Made by a program: the position numbers and the translations under genes. Shown piece by piece: positions 25,353 to 35,412 of a stretch of 64,000 bases of DNA (the stretch's first letter is position 1; each line of letters begins with the position of its first letter). Under the pieces are notes generated by a model that worked only from the letters and a program-made list of their open reading frames with translations, ran no database searches and had not been told where the DNA came from. The stretch comes from an uncultured Sutterella sp. (lineage in GTDB: Bacteria; Pseudomonadota; Gammaproteobacteria; Burkholderiales; Burkholderiaceae_F), in NCBI GenBank assembly GCA_958347955.1, contig CATVXH010000003.1, positions 127,320 through 191,319 of the forward strand, given 5' to 3'.

Positions 25353-26519
25353 GTGATTATCGAGTCGCTGTTGGATACCGATCTGTATAAGTTCACCATG
25401 ATGCAATGCGTTTTGCATCAATTTCCAGGCGCATCCGTCGAATATCGTTTTCGGTGCCGCAATGAAGGGGTTGATCTCAGACCCTATATTGAAGAGATTA
25501 AAGAGCAAGTGGATCATTTGTGCACTCTTCGTTTTAAAGAAGATGAGCTTGAGTACCTGCGCTCGCTTCGCTTCATCAAAGACGACTTTGTGGAGTTTTT
25601 GAGTCTTTTCCAACTCAAACGCAAATACATTGATATCTCCGACAAAGACGGTCAACTCAGCATAACGATAAAAGGTCCGTGGCTGCACACCATTTTGTTT
25701 GAAATTCCTGTTTTGGCTATTGTCAATGAGACTTACTTCAAGCACATAGCTCCCAACATAGACAAGAGCGAGGGACTCAGACGGTTGGATGCGAAAATCC
25801 GCATCATCGAAAACGAGCCCGACCGTGAGCTGATTTCTATTTCGGATTTTGGGACTCGGCGGCGTTTTTCTCGTCTTTGGCAAAAAGAAGTCTTGGAAAT
25901 TCTTAAAGAGCGTTTGCCGCATGAGTTTGCGGGCACGAGCAATGTTCTTTATGCCAAAGAGCTTAATCTGATACCGATGGGGACGATGGCTCATGAATAC
26001 CTCCAGGCCTGCCAGGCATTGGGCCCCAGGTTGCGTGACTCTCAGACCTACGCGTTTGAAATGTGGGCAAAAGAGTATCGGGGAGATTTGGGCATAGCTT
26101 TGACCGATGTCTACGGAATCGAGCCTTTTTTAAAAGACTTTGACATGTACTTCTGCAAACTCTTTGATGGAGTCAGACAGGATTCCGGCGACCCTGAAAG
26201 TTGGGGCGAGCGCATGATCGAGCACTACAAGGCCAACCGTTGTGATCCCCGGACAAAAACATTCATTTTCTCGGACAGTCTGACTTTTGATCGGTTGATC
26301 ACTCTTTTCAGACGCTTTAAAGGGCGCGTGAAACTCGGCTTTGGTGTCGGCACCAACCTGACCAACGATTTAGGCCCGGAGCCTCTGAATATCGTCATTA
26401 AGATGGTGCGCGCCAATGGTCAGCCGGTTGCGAAAATTTCCGACACTCCCGGCAAGAGTCTCTGCGATGATCCGAGTTATTTGGCTTATCTGAAACAAGT
26501 TTTCGGGATGACTTCTTAA
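25353..26519 (+). CDS. pncB: Nicotinate phosphoribosyltransferase
   Basis: 388 aa. Makes nicotinate mononucleotide from nicotinate and PRPP in NAD salvage. GTG start (AAGG upstream). Seen: [13 protein letters not shown] at the start, [20 protein letters not shown] with the His that is phosphorylated in this family, and GVGTNLTND. nadE lies in the window at 40 kb. Confidence 0.95.
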   Translation: MIIESLLDTDLYKFTMMQCVLHQFPGASVEYRFRCRNEGVDLRPYIEEIKEQVDHLCTLRFKEDELEYLRSLRFIKDDFVEFLSLFQLKRKYIDISDKDGQLSITIKGPWLHTILFEIPVLAIVNETYFKHIAPNIDKSEGLRRLDAKIRIIENEPDRELISISDFGTRRRFSRLWQKEVLEILKERLPHEFAGTSNVLYAKELNLIPMGTMAHEYLQACQALGPRLRDSQTYAFEMWAKEYRGDLGIALTDVYGIEPFLKDFDMYFCKLFDGVRQDSGDPESWGERMIEHYKANRCDPRTKTFIFSDSLTFDRLITLFRRFKGRVKLGFGVGTNLTNDLGPEPLNIVIKMVRANGQPVAKISDTPGKSLCDDPSYLAYLKQVFGMTS

Positions 26520-26607
26520 AAAAACGGAAAATAATTGAACAGTGTTTAAAAAAGTTTTGTAAAATCGAAAAGTTAACTTAAATCAAAAAAAGCAAAGGAA
26601 TTAACAA

Positions 26608-28005
26608 ATGATTCAAAAAATGCTTTTCGGGGCGTGTTTGGCCGCATCGCCATTGCTCGCCAACGCCGCCGGTCTCAATGGCGCGGAGCTTTCAATGCTC
26701 TGGGCGGTGCCTTTCGCGGGGATTTTGCTCAGCATCGCGCTCTGTCCTCTTTTGGTGCCGCATTTTTGGCATAACCATTTTGGTAAAGTAGCCGTTGCCT
26801 GGGCTCTTTTATGCGCTGTTCCTCTTTATGCCATTTATGGCGGCACGGTGGCTACGGGCGCTTTGGCTCACGCGATTATCGGCGACTACATCCCGTTTAT
26901 TATTTTCGTCGGCGCTTTGTTTGTGGTGGCGGGCGGCATTCATATCCGTTCTTCATTCGAAGGCACGCCTTTGATGAATGCGGCGTTTCTTTTTGTCGGC
27001 GCACTTCTTGCCAACGTGATGGGGACAACGGGCGCGGCAATGCTCATCATCCGTCCTTTGCTTGAAGCCAATAAGACCCGCAAGTACCAGATGCACACCT
27101 TCATCTTCTTTATTTTCTTGGTGGCCAATATCGGCGGCAGTCTTACCCCCTTGGGTGATCCTCCCTTGTTCTTAGGCTTCCTGCGTGGCGTGGACTTTTT
27201 CTGGACGACCGAGCATTTGTTCTTGCCGATGATGTCGACGGTTCTCTTCCTTCTGTTTATCTATGTCATCATCGACACGATCATGTATAAGAAGGAAGAT
27301 CAATCGACGATTCATTTCAAGGAAAAGGAACCTTTCAAGATTGAAGGTGCAATCAATATTCTTTTGCTTGCCGGTATTGTTGGTAGCATGCTTTTGTCCG
27401 GTTTTTGGAAGTCGGGCGTCACGTTTGAAGTGATGCATGTTCAATTGACACTTGAATCGGTTATCCGCGATGTTCTCTTTTTGACGATTGGTGTTTTGAG
27501 CTTGGTGCTTACACCTAAGGTCGCCCGCGAAGGCAATCAATTCTCTTGGGATCCGATTCTCGAAGTGGCGAAGCTCTTCTTCGGCATTTTCTGCTGCATC
27601 GTGCCGGTCATCGAAATGTTGCGCGCCGGCCACGACGGCGCATTCGCTCCGCTCGTTGCCTTGGTGACCAATGCGGACGGAACCTTTAACAATCATGTCT
27701 TCTTCTGGCTCACCGGCGCTTTGTCATCCTTCTTGGATAATGCTCCGACCTATTTGGCGTTCTTTAACTTGGCCGGCGGCGATCCTGTGCTCTTGATGGG
27801 TGAAGATTCGCACACTTTGATGGCCATCTCCATGGGCGCTGTGTTTATGGGTTCAATGACCTACATCGGTAACGCACCTAACTTCATGACGATTTCCATC
27901 GTCCAAGAACGCGGCGTGAAGATGCCGAGCTTCTTCGGTTACATGATTTGGTCTGTCGGTATTTTGGTTCCGACGTTCTTCCTGATGAATTTGTTCTTCA
28001 TCTAA
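26608..28005 (+). CDS. nhaD: NhaD-type Na+/H+ antiporter
   Basis: 465 aa, about twelve membrane segments in the ion-transporter superfamily fold. Seen: a signal-like first segment ending ANAAG, NIGGSLTPLGDPPLF and the later SSFLDNAPTYLAFFN, the paired motifs of the NhaD/ArsB group. Exports Na+ in exchange for protons. AAAGGAA ribosome-binding site and a strong terminator behind it make it a single-gene unit. Confidence 0.92.
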   Translation: MIQKMLFGACLAASPLLANAAGLNGAELSMLWAVPFAGILLSIALCPLLVPHFWHNHFGKVAVAWALLCAVPLYAIYGGTVATGALAHAIIGDYIPFIIFVGALFVVAGGIHIRSSFEGTPLMNAAFLFVGALLANVMGTTGAAMLIIRPLLEANKTRKYQMHTFIFFIFLVANIGGSLTPLGDPPLFLGFLRGVDFFWTTEHLFLPMMSTVLFLLFIYVIIDTIMYKKEDQSTIHFKEKEPFKIEGAINILLLAGIVGSMLLSGFWKSGVTFEVMHVQLTLESVIRDVLFLTIGVLSLVLTPKVAREGNQFSWDPILEVAKLFFGIFCCIVPVIEMLRAGHDGAFAPLVALVTNADGTFNNHVFFWLTGALSSFLDNAPTYLAFFNLAGGDPVLLMGEDSHTLMAISMGAVFMGSMTYIGNAPNFMTISIVQERGVKMPSFFGYMIWSVGILVPTFFLMNLFFI

Positions 28006-28034
28006 AACGTCAGTTTTTAAGACTCTGACTGCTG

Positions 28035-28065
28035 AAGGCCTTGGGAATTTTCTCAAGGCCTTTTT
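28035..28065 (+). terminator. Terminator of nhaD
   Basis: Perfect 9-bp stem AAGGCCTTG/CAAGGCCTT (28035-28043 with 28054-28062) running into TTTTT. Confidence 0.88.
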
Positions 28066-28239
28066 GCAGTGTGATCGGCACGGTAAAAACAGCATTAGCA
28101 CATAAAGCATCAATTTAAGTGGTTTGCGGTATTTAAACGTTTGAAACCTTAGTCAAACTGTTTTGAAATTGTTAAAATCTCTGAAATTTCAAAGTGATAT
28201 TGTTTTTTAAGAGAAAAGTCTCTGAGAACGGAAAAGTCA

Positions 28240-29607
28240 ATGCCAGAATCGCAATCTTTCGCTTCTTTCGGTTTGCATGATTGTTTAATGCGGGCCATTT
28301 CTGAAATGGGCTATGAAACACCGACTCCTATCCAAACACAGGCCATTCCTTTGGTTTTGGCCGGCCACGATGTGATGGGCGCGGCTCAGACCGGCACCGG
28401 CAAAACGGCCAGTTTTGGTTTGCCTCTTTTGGAGCGTTTGATTCCGTCGGCAAATACCAGCATGTCTCCCGCGCGCCATCCGGTGCGCGCCTTGGTGTTG
28501 ACCCCCACACGAGAGCTCGCCGATCAGGTGCATGAAAATCTGCAAAGCTATGCCAAATACACGGGACTTCGCACGGCCTGCGTATTCGGCGGTGTGGATA
28601 TTCACACCCAGCAGGATGCGCTCAGAAGGGGAGTCGAAGTATTGGTGGCCACACCGGGTCGCCTGCTGGATCATATTGAGCAGCGCAACACCGCCTTGGG
28701 TCAAGTTCAAATCGTCGTTCTCGACGAAGCTGACCGCATGCTCGACATGGGCTTTTTACCCGATATTTCCCGTATTCTTAAGCTTTTGCCCGTAAAACGG
28801 CAAAGCCTGATGTTTTCGGCGACTTTTTCGCCGGAAATTAAAAAATTGGCCTCTAACTTTCTCAATAGTCCGAAGTTGGTTGAGGTCGCCCGTGAAAATT
28901 CAACGGCTAAAACGATCACGCAACGCCTATTCGAAGTGCACGACTCTGAAAAAGTGGATGCGCTTCTAGATCTGCTTGATGATGAAATGTGCGATGACGC
29001 CAAGAATATCCTGGTCTTTGTGAATTCTAAGATTTGCTGCCGCCGATTGGCGAGAACTTTGTCTCAGTACGGTATTGAAGCTGACGCCATTCACGGAGAT
29101 AAAACGCAGGACGAGCGCATAAAAACATTGGATGCGTTCAAGCGCGGCGAGCTTCGGGTGCTTGTGGCAACGGATGTTGCCGCGCGCGGTTTGGATATCG
29201 CCGACCTGCCGGTGGTGATCAATTATGACGTCCCGTTTAACGCGGAAGATTACGTGCATCGTATCGGACGGACCGGTCGGGCGGGCATGAAGGGCCTGGC
29301 CCTGACGCTTATGTGTCCCGGCGCTGATGAGAAAAACATCTCAGCCATTGAAACACTCACAAAGCAACGCTTCAAACGCATTCGCCTGGATGTCTCTTCC
29401 CACCGTAGACCCTCCAGAGGGCCAAGAAAGGTGTACACGCCGCCTCCGGTCAGTCCTGTAAGTTCAGATCCTTTCTTTGATAAACCCTACGAACCCAGTC
29501 AGGCGGCTGAAGGTGACCTCGAGCAAAAGCCTTTGAATGAAGTGCGCAAAGAGACGAATAAAAAGCCCCGGGTGGCGGCCTTATTGGGCGGATTGATTCG
29601 CCGATAA
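28240..29607 (+). CDS. rhlE: RhlE-type DEAD-box RNA helicase
   Basis: 455 aa. ATP-dependent RNA unwinding in ribosome assembly or RNA decay. Seen: Q-motif (YETPTPIQTQAIP), AQTGTGKT, PTRELADQ, TPGRLLDH, DEAD in VLDEADRMLDMGF, SAT, and HRIGRTGRAG. The C-terminus is a basic/Pro-rich tail (about 385-455). RhlE is the best fit by core motifs; other subfamilies are possible. Confidence 0.88.
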   Translation: MPESQSFASFGLHDCLMRAISEMGYETPTPIQTQAIPLVLAGHDVMGAAQTGTGKTASFGLPLLERLIPSANTSMSPARHPVRALVLTPTRELADQVHENLQSYAKYTGLRTACVFGGVDIHTQQDALRRGVEVLVATPGRLLDHIEQRNTALGQVQIVVLDEADRMLDMGFLPDISRILKLLPVKRQSLMFSATFSPEIKKLASNFLNSPKLVEVARENSTAKTITQRLFEVHDSEKVDALLDLLDDEMCDDAKNILVFVNSKICCRRLARTLSQYGIEADAIHGDKTQDERIKTLDAFKRGELRVLVATDVAARGLDIADLPVVINYDVPFNAEDYVHRIGRTGRAGMKGLALTLMCPGADEKNISAIETLTKQRFKRIRLDVSSHRRPSRGPRKVYTPPPVSPVSSDPFFDKPYEPSQAAEGDLEQKPLNEVRKETNKKPRVAALLGGLIRR

Positions 29608-29626
29608 TAGTTTTTTGTTGAAAATG

Positions 29627-29649
29627 GCGCTCCGTTTGGGGTGCTTTTT
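29627..29649 (+). terminator. Terminator of rhlE
   Basis: 7-bp stem GCGCTCC against GGGGTGC (29627-29633 with 29638-29644, two G-T pairs), 4-base loop, then TTTTT. Confidence 0.7.
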
Positions 29650-29795
29650 CAGCCGCGCAAAAAAGTCACATTTCTTAACTGCTTTTTTTCGTCATTATTT
29701 CTACAATCATAAAAGTCCAATAACTTCTGGCCCATTGAGCTTTTCTTCTGATTCAGGGAATGGCTTGGGTTTATACGAATAGGCTGGGGTGTCTT

Positions 29796-31919
29796 ATGTC
29801 TGAAGAAAAACAAGCCGACAGTATGCTTGCCCGGCAGATGGCTATGCCTCTGTACGGGGACAAGAAACTTTTCACAGGTGAATCCCGGTTGGCCCACGCC
29901 GACGGTATGGCCAACATCGTTCGAGGTATTCGGGATGATGAGGAGCTGGTTTCTGCCTGTTATCTTTTTGCCGTGCATGATTGCTTGAGCAATCCCGATG
30001 AATGGTTGAAAAACAATTTCGGCACCGGTGTCGCGGAGCTTGTCAATGAGTTGCACCGATTGATTGAATTAAACGGGAAAACTCGTCTGATGCCTGCCGA
30101 TGACGATGAAAAAGGCAACGATAAACTTATGCTCAAAGCGCAGGATGCGCTTTTGAGAAAAATGGTGCTGGCTATGTGCAGGGATCTGCGAGTGGTGATA
30201 TTAAGACTCTCGAGTCGCCTGCAGACGCTCCGTTACTACGCGATGAAAAAAGACGATCCGGAAGGAGCTCGCGCATACGGTGCCGACACTTTGGCGCTTT
30301 ACGCGCCGTTGGCCAATCGCTTGGGTATCTGGCAGATAAAGTGGGAACTGGAAGATCTTTCCCTGCGCTTTACCAAACCCGATATCTACAATGAGATTGC
30401 CCAGCAACTTGATGAAAGCCGAGAAGCCCGTTTGGCGTTCATGAAGGATGCGGTCAATAAGATTCGCTCCATGCTTGCGGAAAAGGGGATTGAAGCTGAA
30501 GTTTCCGGCCGTCCGAAACATATTTATTCCATCTATAAAAAGATGGAGCGCAAGCACCTTCGTTTTGATCAGCTTTACGATGTGCGCGCTCTGCGTATCA
30601 TTGTGCAAACCGTTGAGCAATGCTACGAAGTGCTCTCCATTGTGCAGGAAAATTTCCCGGGCGTAAGTTCCGAGTATGACGACTACATCTCAAATCCGAA
30701 ACCGAACGGTTACCGTTCGCTTCACACCGTGATTTTGGATTCAAAGCAGCGCCCGATCGAAATCCAGATACGCACACGCGAAATGCACGAGTATAACGAG
30801 CTCGGCATGGCCGCGCACTGGCGCTATAAAGAAGCGGGCAACTCGGAAAAAAGCACTCAAAGCGCGGAAGACCAGAAAGTGGCCTGGTTGCGTCAGCTTT
30901 TGGCCTGGAGTAGCGATGTTAAGCCCGAAGGTCCGACCGGAGTCGAGGATGAACATGTCTATGTGCTGACTCCCCAAGGGCGCGTTGTGGAAATGCGCGC
31001 AGGCGCCACCCCCATTGATTTTGCCTACCATTTGCACAGTGAATTGGGCCATCGTTGCCGGGGCGCTAAAGTCAACGGGCAGATGGTTCCTCTCAATTAC
31101 AAATTAAAAACCGGTGAGACGGTGGAAATCGTGGCGGCCAAAGCGGGCGGCCCGAGCCGTGACTGGCTCAATCCTGAATTGGGTTTTGTCGTTACCAATC
31201 GTGCTCGAGGCAAGGTTCGTCAGTGGTTTAATCAAAAAGCCGTTGAAGAAATGATCGACGCGGGCCGAGACATCGTTGAGAAGGATCTTGCCCGACTCGG
31301 CAAAACCGCCTTTAAACTTGAGGATCTCGCAAAGCGTTTGGGTTACGACACGATTGAGGATCTTTTTGTCGGTGCCGCAAAAGAAGAGTTCGGTTTTAAG
31401 AGCATTGAAAAAGTTCTCAAACCGCAGGAAGAAGAAAAAAAGGAGATTTTCACTTCCAAGTCTAAAGTTGAGCACGCCAAGAGCCGTGTTTTGGTTGTGG
31501 GGGTTGACTCTCTTTTAACGCAGCTGGCCCGCTGTTGCCATCCGGCTCCACCGGACAAAATCGTGGGTTTTGTGACCCGCGGACGAGGCGTGACAATTCA
31601 CCGGGCTGATTGCCCCAATATCCGACATCTCGATGAAAAGGGACAGGAGCGTTTAATTGAGGTGAGTTGGGGCAACGCGGAAGGTGCTGTGTTCCCTGTT
31701 GAAGTGCTGGTGGTTGGTCAGAATTTGCCCGGCCTGTTAAAGGACATGAGTGAAATCTTCATGAAGGAAAAAATTGCCATTATCAGCATGAGCTCGCAGG
31801 TGGTCAAGAGTGACATGCATTGGCGCTTTAACGTGGAAATTTCACAGGCCGAGTCTCTGAAGCGATCGCTTAAGGCCATTCAAGATTTGCCGGGCGTCTA
31901 TAACGCCAGACGGACCTAA
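29796..31919 (+). CDS. relA: RelA-type (p)ppGpp synthetase
   Basis: 707 aa from ATG 29796 (MSEEKQAD). Seen in order: a degenerate HD domain in which the expected HDxxED motif reads HDCLSN (residues 61-66), the synthetase domain with RPKHIYSIYKKM and EYDD (293-296) before YISNPKPNGYRSLHT, a TGS domain (VYVLTPQGRVVEM), a Cys-rich CCHP segment, and an ACT domain at the end. The EXDD signature and the broken HD motif mark the synthetase-only RelA class, so a separate SpoT should exist elsewhere. Makes the stringent-response alarmone on stalled ribosomes. Confidence 0.93.
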   Translation: MSEEKQADSMLARQMAMPLYGDKKLFTGESRLAHADGMANIVRGIRDDEELVSACYLFAVHDCLSNPDEWLKNNFGTGVAELVNELHRLIELNGKTRLMPADDDEKGNDKLMLKAQDALLRKMVLAMCRDLRVVILRLSSRLQTLRYYAMKKDDPEGARAYGADTLALYAPLANRLGIWQIKWELEDLSLRFTKPDIYNEIAQQLDESREARLAFMKDAVNKIRSMLAEKGIEAEVSGRPKHIYSIYKKMERKHLRFDQLYDVRALRIIVQTVEQCYEVLSIVQENFPGVSSEYDDYISNPKPNGYRSLHTVILDSKQRPIEIQIRTREMHEYNELGMAAHWRYKEAGNSEKSTQSAEDQKVAWLRQLLAWSSDVKPEGPTGVEDEHVYVLTPQGRVVEMRAGATPIDFAYHLHSELGHRCRGAKVNGQMVPLNYKLKTGETVEIVAAKAGGPSRDWLNPELGFVVTNRARGKVRQWFNQKAVEEMIDAGRDIVEKDLARLGKTAFKLEDLAKRLGYDTIEDLFVGAAKEEFGFKSIEKVLKPQEEEKKEIFTSKSKVEHAKSRVLVVGVDSLLTQLARCCHPAPPDKIVGFVTRGRGVTIHRADCPNIRHLDEKGQERLIEVSWGNAEGAVFPVEVLVVGQNLPGLLKDMSEIFMKEKIAIISMSSQVVKSDMHWRFNVEISQAESLKRSLKAIQDLPGVYNARRT

Positions 31920-31931
31920 TTGGAGAGCCAG

Positions 31932-32147
31932 ATGGTAATCCCCGATAAAGTGCGTCGTTTTTTAGAGCAATTTTTGCGTTGCCTTATTTATGTCGGTCTT
32001 GGACATACAGCGTTTGAGGCGCTGAGTATCTGGCGAACTCCGGAGGTTTCTCATCTTTGGTACTACGGTTTGGCTGTGCCGGGTCTCTATTATCTGGTTC
32101 CGATTATTGTGCTGACTGTTTTTCTGGCGCTTTCACGAAAACGATAA
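31932..32147 (+). CDS. Small two-helix membrane protein
   Basis: 71 aa from ATG 31932, chosen because GGAGAG lies just upstream; the frame starts 12 bases earlier with TTG. Seen: a basic N-terminus, then two hydrophobic segments (about 18-35 and 47-66) and a Lys/Arg end. It follows relA after 12 bases and is closed by a strong terminator, so it is co-transcribed with relA. I do not recognise the family; function unknown. Confidence 0.6.
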   Translation: MVIPDKVRRFLEQFLRCLIYVGLGHTAFEALSIWRTPEVSHLWYYGLAVPGLYYLVPIIVLTVFLALSRKR

Positions 32148-32165
32148 ACGTTTCAAACACTCGAA

Positions 32166-32195
32166 AAAAATCGGTCGCTTTGGCGACCGATTTTT
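32166..32195. terminator. Bidirectional terminator of the relA unit and cstA
   Basis: Perfect 13-bp stem AAAAATCGGTCGC/GCGACCGATTTTT (32166-32178 with 32183-32195), 4-base loop, between convergent genes. Confidence 0.92.
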
Positions 32196-32217
32196 CTAGT
32201 GTCAAAAGAAGTAAGTG

Positions 32218-33882
32218 TTATTGGGCTTTCTTATCCGACAACTTGGGCAGGCAGTGCATGACAACCATCAATGCCAAAGCAATCAAAGCCACAGCGAGAA
32301 TCAACTGCAAGCCGTCAACCATGAAGACGAACGTGCCGGCAGAAAGAGCGCCGAAGATGCGCCAGACAGACATGCCGAGCGCGGTCATTGTCACGCAGAA
32401 CATAATGGTCATCGGCACGTAAAGCATCCAGCCTTTGCGTCCGGTCGCCTTAAGGAACACGGCCAAGCTCGTGAGCACCAAAGCAGAGAGCAATTGGTTG
32501 GCGGAGCCGAAGAGCGGCCAAATGCTCATGTAACCGGCCAAGCACAAGAGGTAACTTAAAACCAGTGTGAGAATGGTGGCGAAAACAGGGTTGGTGAAAA
32601 GTTTTTGCACGCCGTTCTTTTCCACGCCTTCGGGTGGTGTGAAGAGTTCTTGCAGACTCATTCGGCCGATTCTGGCTACGGCGTCAACGCTAGTCAAAGC
32701 CAAAGCGGAAACGCACATCGTCATAATGCAGGCGCTCACATCAGTGGGCAGGCCGAAGATGTCAGTTAAGAAGGATGCGATGGAATTCGAGAAGAGTTGG
32801 AATGGAGTGCCGGAGGGCAACACGCCGTCGGTGGCCGCTGCGCAGACCACAATCAGAGCCACCACACCCAAAACGGTTTCAACACACATGGATCCATAGC
32901 CCACCAGGCGCATATCCTTTTCATTGGCAATCATCTTAGAAGAGGTGCCGGAGGAAACAAGGCTGTGGAAACCTGAGACAGCGCCGCAGGCGATCGTCAC
33001 GAAAAGCATCGGGAAGAGATCCAGTCCTTTGACTTCAAAGCCGACAAAAGCGGGCATGTTGATGTCGGGGTTCTTGATAAACACACCGATCACACCGCCC
33101 AAAATCATGCCGATTAAAAGGAACATGCTCAAATAGTCGCGGGGTTGCTTCAAAAGCCACATCGGCATCACAGCGGCGCAGAAAAGGTAAGCGAAGACCA
33201 CATAGCGCCACGTGACCGCGTCAGCGTAAATCGGGTTGGCGATACCGACCCAAAGCATCAAAACCATCAAAACAATGCCGACGACGAGCTGCTCGGAGCT
33301 CGAAGGCTTTCTGTATTTGATGTACAAACCGAAAGCCACGGCGACAAACATGTAGAGAATGGAAATGGAGGCGGCCGCAGCGTTGGGCATGATTTCGGCG
33401 CCTTGAGCGGTGAATCCGTTAAAGGTGTTGGCGACGATATCACAGAAGGCTGAAATCACCAAAAGGGTGAAAAGCCAGCAGAAAAGCAAGAACAATTGAC
33501 GACCGGTGCGGCCAATGTATTGTTCAATCATCATGCCCATGGACTTGCCGCCGTTTTTAACGGATGCGTAAAGGGCGGTGAAATCTTGAACAGCGCCAAA
33601 GAAAATGCAGCCGAAAATCATCCATAAGGTGGCAGGCAGCCATCCGAACATCGCCGCGATAATCGGACCGGTGACTGGACCGGCGCCGGTGATGGAGGTG
33701 AATTGATGAGAGAACACGGTCCACTTGTTGGTGGGCACGTAGTCATTGCCGTCATTTTTCAGTTGGGCCGGCGTCTTGGCACTGGGGTCAACCCCCCAGG
33801 TGTTTTCAAGCCATTTCGCGTAAAAGCGATAGCCTACAAAAAGTGCCAAGATCGTACAAGCCATTAAGATTAAGCCGTTCAT
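32218..33882 (-). CDS. cstA: CstA-family pyruvate/peptide transporter
   Basis: 554 aa, shorter than the roughly 700-aa E. coli CstA but within the range of compact members. Many membrane segments. Seen: NDYVPTNKWTVFSHQFTS and ITGAGPVTGPIIAA, the family's most conserved stretch, and GFHSLVSSGTSSKMI. Known members import pyruvate or peptides under carbon limitation. No neighbouring two-component system was seen. Start codon ATG at 33882 with a leader of about 50 bases before the next gene's terminator. Confidence 0.9.
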   Translation of the reverse strand: MNGLILMACTILALFVGYRFYAKWLENTWGVDPSAKTPAQLKNDGNDYVPTNKWTVFSHQFTSITGAGPVTGPIIAAMFGWLPATLWMIFGCIFFGAVQDFTALYASVKNGGKSMGMMIEQYIGRTGRQLFLLFCWLFTLLVISAFCDIVANTFNGFTAQGAEIMPNAAAASISILYMFVAVAFGLYIKYRKPSSSEQLVVGIVLMVLMLWVGIANPIYADAVTWRYVVFAYLFCAAVMPMWLLKQPRDYLSMFLLIGMILGGVIGVFIKNPDINMPAFVGFEVKGLDLFPMLFVTIACGAVSGFHSLVSSGTSSKMIANEKDMRLVGYGSMCVETVLGVVALIVVCAAATDGVLPSGTPFQLFSNSIASFLTDIFGLPTDVSACIMTMCVSALALTSVDAVARIGRMSLQELFTPPEGVEKNGVQKLFTNPVFATILTLVLSYLLCLAGYMSIWPLFGSANQLLSALVLTSLAVFLKATGRKGWMLYVPMTIMFCVTMTALGMSVWRIFGALSAGTFVFMVDGLQLILAVALIALALMVVMHCLPKLSDKKAQ

Positions 33883-33935
33883 GGTGTACAGTTCCTATTT
33901 AGTCAGAAAAAAAACAATTAAAAATACATACAAAA

Positions 33936-33985
33936 AGGCTGTCTATCCTTGTGCCCGATTTACCGGGCTTAAGGGTAGACAGCCT
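33936..33985 (-). terminator. Strong terminator of the aminotransferase gene
   Basis: AGGCTGTCTA/TAGACAGCCT (33936-33945 with 33976-33985), continued by TCCTT/AAGGG and GCCCG/CGGGC (33953-33957 with 33964-33968), about 20 base pairs in all. On the minus strand it runs into TTTTTGTATG. Confidence 0.88.
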
Positions 33986-34001
33986 GATAAATCGGGGAGA
34001 A

Positions 34002-35189
34002 TCAAATTCGCAATCGAATGACTTCAGCCAAATTTTTCACGCCTTCTCTAATTCGATCGGGGTCAACCGTCACAAACGAGAGTCGGAAGTGATTCTTTTC
34101 GATTTCAGAGCCGGCATAAAAAGCTTCGCCCGGCACATAAGCGACGTTATGGGCCAAAGCCTCGCGAGCCATTTCGGTGGCATCGATATGCTGCGGCAGC
34201 GTGACCCAGATGAACATGCCTGCTGTCGGATGAGTCCAGGTGACGCCTTCGGGCATGAATTCTTTCAATGCGTCAAGCATGGCGTTGGCATGTTTTTTGT
34301 AGCGCTCACGCACACTCGGCAAGTGGCGATCAAGTAGGTCTTCGCTGAAAACTTGAGCGGAGATCAGTTGCGTGAAAGTGGAGGTGTGCAAGTCCATTGC
34401 CTGCTTCAATTGCGCAACTTTATCGAGCACTTGAGCGGGAGCAATGATGTAACCCAAACGGAATCCCGGTGCGAGAATCTTGGAGAGCGTGCCTAAACGG
34501 ATCACACGTTCCGGGGCCCATTTGCGCAGGGAAGCGGGCGGCTCAACGTCATACCAGAGTTCACCGTAAGGGTCGTCTTCGACCAGAATCATGTCATATT
34601 CACGAGCTTTTTCACACAAAAGTTTGCGTCGTTCTTCAGAAATGGTCAATCCTGTCGGGTTGCTTGCCGTGGGCATCACGTAGGCAAATTTAGCGCCGCG
34701 GCAAACCTCTTCGGTAAATTGAGACGGGTTCAAGCCCTCGGTGTCGCAAGGCAAACTGACGTATTGGGGTTCGCAAAGATCAAAAGCCTGAAGAGCGCCC
34801 ATGTAGGTAGGCGATTCAACGAGAACTTTGTCGCCTTTGTCGATAAAAATGCGAGCGATCAGATCCAAAGCTTGTTGGCTGCCGGAGACAATTTGAACTT
34901 GCTCATAGTCTGTGGGGATGCCCTTTTGTGTTTCTCGGCGGGCGATCTCGCGGCGCAAAGCGATTTCGCCTTCGACCATGGAGTACTGCAAGGCGTGTTT
35001 GCCTTCCTTGGCAATGACGGTTTGACAAGCCTTTGCGATGTCATCAAGGGGGAAACCTTCGGGGGAGGGGAGGCCGCCGGCAAAAGAAATGACGCCCGCG
35101 GGCAATTTCAACAAGTCGCGAATAACAGAACTACTGGGTTTAGAAGAGAGAGCCGACCAACGTGGAGTCGGTTCCTGCACTGTAGACAT
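34002..35189 (-). CDS. PLP-dependent class I/II aminotransferase
   Basis: 395 aa. Fold-type I aminotransferase of the LysN/2-aminoadipate and aromatic group. Seen: ISFAGGLPSPEGFP at the start, GSQQALDLIARI, SNPTGLTIS, EDDPYGEL with the Asp that binds the pyridine nitrogen, the PLP-lysine in TLSKILAPGFRLGY, and FRLSFVTV near the end with the carboxylate-binding Arg. No DNA-binding domain, so not a MocR regulator. Substrate not readable (2-aminoadipate, branched-chain or aromatic). Confidence 0.88.
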   Translation of the reverse strand: MSTVQEPTPRWSALSSKPSSSVIRDLLKLPAGVISFAGGLPSPEGFPLDDIAKACQTVIAKEGKHALQYSMVEGEIALRREIARRETQKGIPTDYEQVQIVSGSQQALDLIARIFIDKGDKVLVESPTYMGALQAFDLCEPQYVSLPCDTEGLNPSQFTEEVCRGAKFAYVMPTASNPTGLTISEERRKLLCEKAREYDMILVEDDPYGELWYDVEPPASLRKWAPERVIRLGTLSKILAPGFRLGYIIAPAQVLDKVAQLKQAMDLHTSTFTQLISAQVFSEDLLDRHLPSVRERYKKHANAMLDALKEFMPEGVTWTHPTAGMFIWVTLPQHIDATEMAREALAHNVAYVPGEAFYAGSEIEKNHFRLSFVTVDPDRIREGVKNLAEVIRLRI

Positions 35190-35359
35190 ATCTGGCTCCT
35201 TTCACAAATGTTTTTTCTCATTTTCTCAAATTGTTTACAAATGGTTATAGGATAAAGAGCTTATATGTTGTATGAAGTTTTGAAAAAATAGGTGTCTCTG
35301 CTTAGGTGTCAACGCTTGGATGAGTTGATTTCTAAGTGTTTTTACATAGACAAAGAAAA

Positions 35360-35389
35360 ACCGCCGTTTCCACGCATGGAAGCGACGGT
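35360..35389 (-). terminator. Terminator of argH
   Basis: ACCGCCGTTTCCA against TGGAAGCGACGGT (35360-35372 with 35377-35389), one mismatch, 4-base loop, followed on the minus strand by TTTTTCTTT. It lies 24 bases past the argH stop. Confidence 0.82.
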
Positions 35390-35412
35390 AAAAATTTATT
35401 TGCTAAACGGAA

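Noticed and set aside
32218..33453. Several plus-strand open frames opposite cstA
   Set aside because: Shadows of the cstA codons; no protein features and no ribosome-binding sites.
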